In this document: positions 56,660 to 64,000 of the stretch, in pieces
Layout: each line of letters begins with the position of its first letter
Position numbering within the stretch: position 1 is the first letter of the stretch
Assembly (NCBI GenBank): GCA_029721515.1
Contig: CM056567.1
Span: 630,007 to 694,006, forward strand
Length of the DNA: 64,000 bases
Origin: Synanceia verrucosa
Taxonomy: Eukaryota; Chordata; Actinopteri; Perciformes; Synanceiidae
Direction of reading: 5' to 3'
Notes under the pieces: model-generated
Database searches by the model: none
Seen by the model: only the letters and a program-made list of their open reading frames with translations
Told to the model about the DNA's origin: nothing
Program-made: the position numbers and the translations under genes

Positions 56660-58224
56660 AAAACACAACACTTTTGTTTTTGCTCCCATTTTTTATGAGA
56701 TGAACTCAAAGATCTAAAACGTTTTCCACCATTTCTGTCAGATATTGTTCACAAACCAGTCTAAATCTGTGACAGTGAGCACTTCTCTATGCTGAGATAA
56801 TCCATCCCACCTCACAGGTGTGCCATATCAAGATGCTGATTAGACACCACGATTAGTGCACAGGTGTGCCTCAGACTGCCCACAATAAAAGGCCACTCTG
56901 AAAGGTGCAGTTTTATCACACAGCACAACGCCACACATGTCGCAAGATTTGAGGGAGCGTGCAGTTGGCATGCTGACAGCAGGAATGTCAACCAGAGCTG
57001 TTGCTCGTGTATTGAATGTTCATTTCTCTACCATAAGTAGTCTCCAAAGGCGTTTCAGAGAATTTGGCGGTCCATCCAACCAGCCTCACAACCGCAGACC
57101 ACCAGCCCAGGACCTCCACATCCAGCATGTTCACCTCCAAGATTGTCTGAGACCAGACACTCGGACAGCTGCTGAAACAATCGGTTTGCATAACCAAAGA
57201 ATTTCTGCACAGACTGTCAAAAACCGTCTCAGGGAAGCTCATCTACATGTTCGTCGTCCTCATTGGGGTCTTGACCTGACTCCAGTTCGTCGTCGTAACC
57301 GACTTGAGTGGGCAAATGCTCACATTCCATGGCGTCTGGCACGTTGGAGAGGTGTTCTCTTCACGGATGAATCCTGGTTTACACTGTTCAGGGCAGATGG
57401 CAGATAGCGTGTGTGGCGTGGTGTGGGTGAGCGGTTTTCTGATGTCAATGTTGTGGATCGAGTGGCCCATGGTGGCGGTGGAGTTATGGTATGGGCAGGT
57501 GTCTGTTATGGACGAAGAACACAGGTGCATTTTATTGATGGCATTTTGAATGCACAGAGATACCGTGACGAGATCCTGAGGCCCATTGTTGTGCCATACA
57601 TCCAAGAACATCACCTCATGTTGCAGCAGGATAATGCACGGCCCCATGCTGCAAGGATCTGTACACAATTCTTGGAAGCTGAAAACGTCCCAGTTCTTGC
57701 ATGGCCAGCATACTCACCGGACATGTCACCCATTGAGCATGTTTGGGATGCTCTGGATCGGCGTATACGACAGCGTGTACCAGTTCCTGCCAATATCCAG
57801 CAACTTCACACAGCCATTGAAGAAGAGTGGACCAACATTCCACAATCGACAACCTGATCAACTCTGTGTGAAGGAGATGTGTTGCACTGCATGAGGCAAA
57901 TGGTGGTCACACCAGATACTGACTGGTTTTCTGAGTCCAAAGACCCCCCAATAAAACCAAACTGCACCTTTCAGAGTGGCCTTTTATTGTGGGCAGTCTA
58001 AGGCACACCTGTGCACTAATCATGGTGTCTAATCAGCATCTTGATAGGGCACACCTGTGAGGTGGGATGGATTATCTCAGCATAGAGAAGTGCTCACTAT
58101 CACAGATTTAGACTGGTTTGTGAACAATATTTGAGAGAAATGGTGGAAAACGCTTTAGATCTTTGAGTTCATCTCATAAAAAATGGGAGCAAAAACAAAA
58201 GTGTTGTGTTTATATTTTTGTTGA

Positions 58225-58225
<1 letters not shown>
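56654..58225 (+). mobile_element. second Tc1/mariner element, long inverted ends
   Basis: Long inverted repeats of about 250 bp (56660-56915 and 57957-58215) share AAACACAACACTTTTGTTTT and AAAAGGCCACTCTGAAAGG. The right end finishes GTTGAG next to TATATA. The left end lacks the outermost 20 or so bases and merges with a TA/TG microsatellite. It lies in the putative first intron of pi4kb, on the opposite strand to the gene. Confidence 0.92.
56937..57922 (+). pseudogene. Tc1-type transposase with one internal stop, decayed 3' end
   Basis: From ATG at 56937 (MSQDLRERAVGML) a single frame runs through a helix-turn-helix region, LFTDESW, LMLQQDNARPHAA and SPDMSPIEHVWD, the DD34E triad of Tc1 transposases. 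Only one TAG (57405-57407) interrupts it. After TGA at 57857 the usual C-terminus (LHEANGGHTRY, ending 57922) is readable in a shifted frame. A full enzyme of this type is about 330-340 aa. Confidence 0.9.
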
Positions 58226-58273
<48 letters not shown>

Positions 58274-58310
58274 ATTATATACATATATTTATATATATAT
58301 ATATGACGTG
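58226..58310. repeat. (TA)n microsatellite
   Basis: TA repeats with ATGTAATTATATACATAT in the middle adjoin the right end of the second Tc1 element. Confidence 0.9.
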
Positions 58311-58490
58311 TCCAACTGTGAATCAAACACACCACAGTCATTAGTCATCTGTTGAGGACAAACTGGGAGCGCTTGGTTTGTTTACAGTGTTTACATCCTG
58401 TGTCCACATAAAGATACCAAGAACACTGATAGAGGAGAAGAAGAAGAAGAGGAGGAGGAGGAGGACACTCGACTCTTGTTTCCATGACAA

Positions 58491-59116
58491 TTAGGGTCGG
58501 GTTAAAAAAAAATCGATTCAATCTATTTCAATCGATCTCCATTTAAATAGATAACTGATTCCTAAAATCCAAAGATCGATCTTTTGACTTGCATATTTTT
58601 TTCTTCATTGGACGTGTGGAGAAGCAGCCTTAAGTATAAACCCGCCTGCCAGTCTCATCTGAGGGCATCAATGGCCACACTCTGCTGAAACCGAGGGAGA
58701 AGAAGAAGAAGTCTCATGTGATCAGCGTTTAGTGCTTCTTTCCAAGGAACAAGATCTCATGAGATGTTCCTGCCAGCAGTCAAACAAACATGGCGGAAGC
58801 GAGTCCACCTCTCCAGGCACCGCCGACGAGTTTAAAAGCAGATGTTTGGATGCATTTCACATTTAAGAGACATCACCTGGAAACACAGTCTGCAGACTCA
58901 GCACGGCTCAAACAAACCTGCCTGGAGCAGGTAGTGGCACCTAAGGTACCAGCAAACTACCAACATGTGCAGAAAATAACAGAGCATTTAACTGAAATAT
59001 CCCTGACTGAATCCAAATCCAATCAAATCAGATCAAATCATGAATGGAATCGAATCAGGACCTTGAAATATCGAAACGAATCGATCTGGAAAATCTGAAT
59101 CGTTACCCAGCCCTAA
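58491..59116 (+). mobile_element. non-autonomous hAT relic with BED-finger start
   Basis: Ends TTAGGGTCGGG and CCCAGCCCTAA are near-perfect inverted repeats, with ATCGATTC/GAATCGAT-rich flanks as in fish hAT elements. Inside, ATG at 58790 opens a 102-codon frame with LKADVWMHFTFKRH, the start of a BED zinc finger as found at the N-terminus of hAT transposases. The finger's Cys/His ligands and the catalytic domain are missing. No clear 8-bp target duplication was found. Confidence 0.65.
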
Positions 59117-59129
59117 AATGCTTTTAAAG

Positions 59130-59600
59130 GAGAGTCATTTCCATGGCAACGCCAACTCACTCAACTCTTATTCCAAACACAGGGATCACTCATTGTTTTG
59201 ATCCTGCTGCGTAAAGAGTCTTTGTGCTAAGCTAGGATCATAAATCTGTTTCCTCCTGATGACATCATCTGATCACACACAGCTGAGCATGATGTCATCA
59301 CACAGCAGTGTGTGTGTGTGTGTGTGTGTCTATGTGTGTGTGATGTTTTCCAGATGTGATGCGTGGGTGGAGGCTGACTTCACTCTCCTCCAAACAAACT
59401 TCACCCTTTCCATGTGGTACTTTACTAATTAGTCGCAACCAAGTATTTGTACTCTATCTGTTGTACTGTTACTGTTATCAGCAGTTTGGTTTCTATTGAT
59501 CAGCAGCTCAAAGATCAAACAGCTGATCAGCCCAGTTTACTAAAGCGATCAAATCTATCAAAGGACTTTTTAGGAGTACAAGATGAGCCCAATACTACTA
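59130..59600. other. putative pi4kb intron 1, simple repeats
   Basis: Holds a single 42-bp-family relic (TTTGTGCTAAGCTAGG, 59220-59235) and a (TG)n at about 59309-59342. No exon is seen. Confidence 0.6.
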
Positions 59601-59609
59601 TTTCAAGAG

Positions 59610-62345
59610 TACTACAGGAGATCAGCACTGGTACTGCAGGAGTACCACAGGAGAACTGCACCAGTACTGCAGGAGTACCACAGGAGATCTGTACTAGTAC
59701 TGCAGGAGTACCACAGGAGATCTGTACTAGTACTGCAGGAGTACCACAGGAGATCTGTACTAGTACTGCAGGAGTACCACAGGAGATCTGTACTAGTACT
59801 GCAGGAGTACTACAGGAGATCTGTACTAGTACTGCAGGAGTACTACAGGAGATCTGCACCAGTACTGCAGGAGTACCACAGGAGATCTGCACCAGTACTG
59901 CAGGAGTACTACAGGAGATCTGTACTAGTACTGCAGGAGTACTACAGGAGATCAGTACTAGTACTGCAGGAGTACTACAGGAGATCTGTACTAGTACTGC
60001 AGGAGTACTACAGGAGATCAGTACTAGTACTGCAGGAGTACTACAGGAGATCTGTACTAGTACTGCAGGAGTACCACAGGAGATCTGCACCAGTACTGCA
60101 GGAGTACCACAGGAGATCTGCACTAGTACTGCAGGAGTACCACAGGAGATCTGCACTAGTACTGCAGGAGTACTACAGGAGATCTGTACTAGTACTGCAG
60201 GAGTACTACAGGAGATCTGCACCAGTACTGCAGGAGTACCACAGGAGATCTGCACCAGTACTGCAGGAGTACCACAGGAGATCTGTACCAGTACTGCAGG
60301 AGTACCACAGGAGATCTGTACCAGTACTGCAGGAGTACTACAGGAGATCTGTACCAGTACTGCAGGAGTACCACAGGAGATCTGTACCAGTACTGCAGGA
60401 GTACCACAGGAGATCTGCACTAGTACTGCAGGAGTACCACAGGAGATCTGCACTAGTACTGCAGGAGTACCAGAGGAGATCTGTACTAGTACTGCAGAAG
60501 TACCACAGGAGATCTGTACTAGTACTGCAGAAGTACCACAGGAGATCTGTACTAGTACTGCAGAAGTACCACAGGAGATCTGTACTAGTACTGCAAGAGT
60601 ACCACAGGAGATCTGTACTAGTACTGCAGAAGTACCACAGGAGATCTGTACTAGTACTGCAAGAGTACCACAGGAGATCTGTACTAGTACTGCAGAAGTA
60701 CCACAGGAGAACTGTACTAGTACTGCAGGAGTACCACAGGAGAACTGTACTAATACTGCAGGAGTACCACAGGAGAACTGCACTAGTACTGCAGGAGTAC
60801 TACAGGAGAACTGCACTAGTACTGCAGGAGTACTACAGGAGAACTGCACTAGTACCGCAGGAGTACTACAGGAGAACTGCACTAGTACCGCAGGAGTACC
60901 ACAGGAGATCAGCACCAGTACCGCAGGAGTATCACAGGAGATCAGCACCAGTACCGCAGGAGTACTACAGGAGAACTGCACCAGTACCGCAGGAGTACCA
61001 CAGGAGATCTGCACCAGTACCGCAGGAGTATCACAGGAGATCAGCACCAGTACCGCAGGAGTATCACAGGAGATCAGCACCAGTACCGCAGGAGTATCAC
61101 AGGAGATCAGCACCAGTACCGCAGGAGTACCACAGGAGATCTGCACCAGTACCGCAGGAGTACCACAGGAGATCTGCACCAGTACCGCAGGAGTACCACA
61201 GGAGATCAGCACCAGTACCGCAGGAGTACCACAGGAGATCAGCACCAGTACCGCAGGAGTATCACAGGAGATCAGCACCAGTACCGCAGGAGTACCACAG
61301 GAGATCAGCACCAGTACCGCAGGAGTACCACAGGAGATCAGCACCAGTACCGCAGGAGTACCACAGGAGATCTGCACCAGTACCGCAGGAGTACCACAGG
61401 AGATCTGCACCAGTACCGCAGGAGTACCACAGGAGATCTGCACCAGTACCGCAGGAGTACCACAGGAGATCTGCACCAGTACCGCAGGAGTACCACAGGA
61501 GATCTGCACCAGTACCGCAGGAGTACCACAGGAGATCTGCACCAGTACCGCAGGAGTACCACAGGAGATCTGCACCAGTACCGCAGGAGTACCACAGGAG
61601 ATCTGCACCAGTACCGCAGGAGTACCACAGGAGATCTGCACCAGTACCGCAGGAGTACCACAGGAGATCAGCACCAGTACCGCAGGAGTACCACAGGAGA
61701 TCAGCACTAGTACCGCAGGAGTACCACAGGAGATCAGCACTAGTACTGCAGGAGTACCACAGGAGATCAGCACTAGTACCGCAGGAGTACCACAGGAGAT
61801 CTGCACTAGTACTGCAGGAGTACCACAGGAGATCAGCACTAGTACTGCAGGAGTACCACAGGAGATCAGCACTAGTACTGCAGGAGTACCACAGGAGATC
61901 AGCACTAGTACTGCAGGAGTACCACAGGAGATCTGCACTAGTACTGCAGGAGTACCACAGGAGATCAGCACTAGTACTGCAGGAGTACCACAGGAGATCA
62001 GCACTAGTACTGCAGGAGTACCACAGGAGATCAGCACTAGTACTGCAGGAGTACCACAGGAGATCAGCACTAGTACTGCAGGAGTACCACAGGAGATCTG
62101 CACTAGTACTGCAGGAGTACCACAGGAGATCAGCACTAGTACTGCAGGAGTACCACAGGAGATCAGCACTAGTACTGCAGGAGTACCACAGGAGATCTGT
62201 ACTAGTACTGCAGGAGTACCACAGGAGATCAGCACTAGTACTGCAGGAGTACCACAGGAGATCAGCACTAGTACTGCAGGAGTACCACAGGAGATCAGCA
62301 CTAGTACTGCAGGAGTACCACAGGAGATCAGTACTAGTAATATTG
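59610..62345. repeat. 33-bp minisatellite, about 83 copies
   Basis: Each unit is GTACTGCAGGAGTACCACAG followed by GAGATCTGCACCA. Since 33 is a multiple of 3, three frames (two plus, one minus) stay open for more than 900 codons, giving CTSTAGVPQEI, APVPQEYHRRS and CGTPAVLVQIS repeats. Blocks of variants (CTAGTACTGC versus CCAGTACCGC at about 60850-61700) show local homogenisation. It probably lies in the first intron of pi4kb. Confidence 0.96.
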
Positions 62346-62399
62346 GAGTATCAGAGCCAGTGAAGGCTATAAAAACACACATTTTACTAAAACGTCACT

Positions 62400-62880
62400 G
62401 CAGGAGGAGAAGAAGAAGAAGAAGAAGAAGAAGAAGAAGAAGAAGAGCCGCTCCCTCCTGATGAAAACAAGCCGGAGGAAGGAGGAGGAGAGCCGGGCTG
62501 AGGCAGGCCCGTAATCCGGCCAATTAACAGCGCAACACCTGGTTCTTAAAAGCTAACAGCTAGCTGCTAACACAGGCGACCATAAACAAACTACACCAGG
62601 GAAGAAGACAGTAACAGGAAGATGAGACCTGCCGCAGGAGGAGAAGAGCTTCACTCCGGGTCGAGTGTTCCGGGACTCGAGGCTGATCCGGGAATATCCG
62701 GGTTGAGTGGAGCTCTCTGGTCCAGGGGGTCCGGACCTTCAGTCCAGGCTGAGGTCCGGGCCTCAGGCTGTAGACGGATCCATCTCGCCCGGGCTGGTGG
62801 CTCCGCTCGGCTCGGATCGACTCTGAAGCAGCAGTGACGCAACATCCGTCAAGAGAGCCGCAGTCCGGAACAATGACGCA
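62400..62880 (-). promoter_or_regulatory. probable pi4kb promoter / 5' untranslated exon
   Basis: A GC- and CG-rich segment of about 450 bp, unlike the AT-rich flanks, lies upstream of pi4kb. It contains two TGACGCA elements (62836-62842 and 62873-62879), the second fused to an ETS-like ATCCGG. The AG acceptor directly before the pi4kb start-codon exon requires an upstream exon, and this is the best candidate on composition. The start site and donor are not resolved. A (GAA)n tract lies at 62406-62445. Confidence 0.45.
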
Positions 62881-62884
62881 TCCG

Positions 62885-63225
62885 GTTAACATTACACAAT
62901 AAAAGCATAAAAAATATCTATCTATCGAGTAAAACTTTTTATTTCTATATTTGACTGACTTGTCATTCGACCTTTATGTTTATAAATCTCTGCATCTTTT
63001 GTCACTTATATTTGGGTACATGTAATTTTGGGTATTTGTAATGTATGACGGGTAATTAAATTATTCATCACACAAAATAATTTGAGGCCATCATGTTGGA
63101 GATTTGAATACTGATTTTTCTGTTTCCTGATATTTTATGAACTTCATAATCAACTGAATCGTCAGGAAAAGCTTTTGTTTTGAAGACAGCACTCACTTCC
63201 GGTTCCACTTTGTTACTCTTGACGG
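62885..63225. other. AT-rich flank, no feature
   Basis: Unique AT-rich sequence upstream of the CpG-rich segment. Nothing recognised. Confidence 0.5.
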
Positions 63226-63231
63226 ATCAGC

Positions 63232-63575
63232 TGGCCCTGGTCCTGCTTCTGATTCTAGTTCCGCTCCTGGTCCTGGTTCTGGTCCCGGTTCTAGTTGAGC
63301 TCCTGGTCCCGGTTCTGGTCCTGGTTCTGATTCTGGTCCCGGTTCTAGCTGAGCTCCTGGTCCCGGTTCTGGTCCTAGTCCTAGTCCTGGTTTTGGTTCC
63401 GGTTCTCGTTGAGCTCTTGGTCCCGGTTCTGGTCCTAGTCCTGGTTCTGGTTCTGATTCTGGTTCCGGTTCTCGTTGAGCTCCTGGTCCCGGTTCTGGTC
63501 CTAGTCCTGGTCCTGGTTCTGGTCCTGCTTCTGGCTGTAGTTCTGGTTCTTCTGCTTCTGACTGGTCCTTCCACT
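63232..63575. repeat. degenerate GGTTCTGGTCCT repeat
   Basis: Hexamer-like TGGTCC/TGGTTC units with a larger period of about 60-70 bp marked by GTTGAGCTCCTGGTCCCGG. Open frames over it (VLVLVL on plus, RTRTRT on minus) are artefacts. Confidence 0.9.
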
Positions 63576-63599
63576 CCTTTCCTTTCTGTCTCTGAACAA

Positions 63600-64000
63600 A
63601 CAGCTGATATTAAAACATGTTTAACTTTCAGCAGAATAAACAGTTTCCTTTAAAACTTTTTTTTATTCCATATAATTATCTTTTAACCATTCTGTCATCA
63701 CTGAGCTGAAGACCACCTGGATAACTGACATTCTGTCATATTTACCTTTTATTATTTTCATAGATTTTATGACATATTTAATATTTTTAAAATTATTTTC
63801 TCTCTGTAATTTTGTTTTTCTTTAAACCAAAACCTATAAAATATATTCTGACATATAACTAAAATAATATTTATTAATAATTATACACTCATTAACAGAC
63901 TTTACAAATACATATTAGATTTATGGTCTTGGTCTTCTTCATTATTCTAAATGAATATTTACATCAGTATTTTATATATAAATGCCACTCAATAAAGAAA
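63600..64000. other. AT-rich right edge, no feature
   Basis: Low-complexity AT-rich sequence to the window end. No gene, RNA or transposon recognised. Confidence 0.5.

Noticed and set aside
59447..62461. Open frames of about 1004, 926 and 951 codons on both strands
   Set aside because: They arise from a 33-bp tandem repeat whose length is a multiple of three. Composition is purely repetitive, no domain is visible, and frames on opposite strands are equally open.
63180..63653. Leu/Val-rich frame (157 codons) as a membrane protein, and the Arg/Thr frame opposite
   Set aside because: Both come from a degenerate GGTTCTGGTCCT repeat. There is no start context or conservation signal.

Overview
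The window is nuclear DNA of a bony fish, most likely a percomorph teleost. It shows split vertebrate genes with GT-AG introns, a BEL/Pao LTR retrotransposon, Tc1/mariner, PIF/Harbinger and hAT DNA transposons, several dispersed repeats that I associate with teleosts, and a very heavy load of microsatellites and minisatellites. No prokaryotic, organellar or rRNA/tRNA features were recognised.

Three protein-coding genes can be rebuilt exon by exon with consistent reading phases. (1) A BNIP2/BNIPL-family BCH-domain gene, best read as bnipl, lies on the minus strand (5941-12646; 10 coding exons, about 330 aa). (2) mindy1 (FAM63A), a K48-ubiquitin-specific deubiquitinase, lies on the plus strand (23784-28583; 11 exons, about 555 aa). 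(3) pi4kb, phosphatidylinositol 4-kinase III beta, lies on the minus strand (38236-56489; 13 coding exons, about 971 aa), with a probable further 5' non-coding exon near 62.4-62.9 kb. All three lie on human 1q21.3, so this is a conserved synteny block. The genes work in unrelated processes: GTPase/Bcl-2-linked signalling, ubiquitin editing and Golgi PI4P synthesis.

Layout: 1-5.5 kb is gene-poor, with a cluster of CTCF-like and ZNF143/THAP11-like motifs at 1.06-1.69 kb and a 42-bp minisatellite. bnipl runs from 5.5 to 12.65 kb. A nearly intact BEL/Pao element with 5-bp target duplications (14515-22328) sits between bnipl and the CpG-rich 5' region of mindy1. mindy1 runs from about 22.4 to 28.8 kb. 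From 29.4 to 38 kb there is a Tc1 pseudoelement inside alternating purine-pyrimidine repeats, a Harbinger relic carrying an ATCC array, and a CAGGTG-rich minisatellite. pi4kb runs from 37.7 to about 62.9 kb; its putative first intron holds a second Tc1-like element, a hAT relic and an 83-copy 33-bp minisatellite. The right edge is a degenerate CT-rich repeat and AT-rich sequence.

The most unusual property is the relation between tandem arrays and splicing. Many introns consist largely of one array that begins or ends within tens of bases of a splice site. Examples are the roughly 8-kb, 20-bp array in the last pi4kb intron, the roughly 2.7-kb 12-bp array in bnipl intron 1, a (TG)16 tract in place of a polypyrimidine tract in bnipl, a 44-bp array with lariat-branch-like motifs in mindy1, and five in-frame copies of a 5' splice site spaced 18 bp apart in mindy1. 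The long ORFs over the arrays (up to about 1000 codons) are repeat artefacts, not genes.
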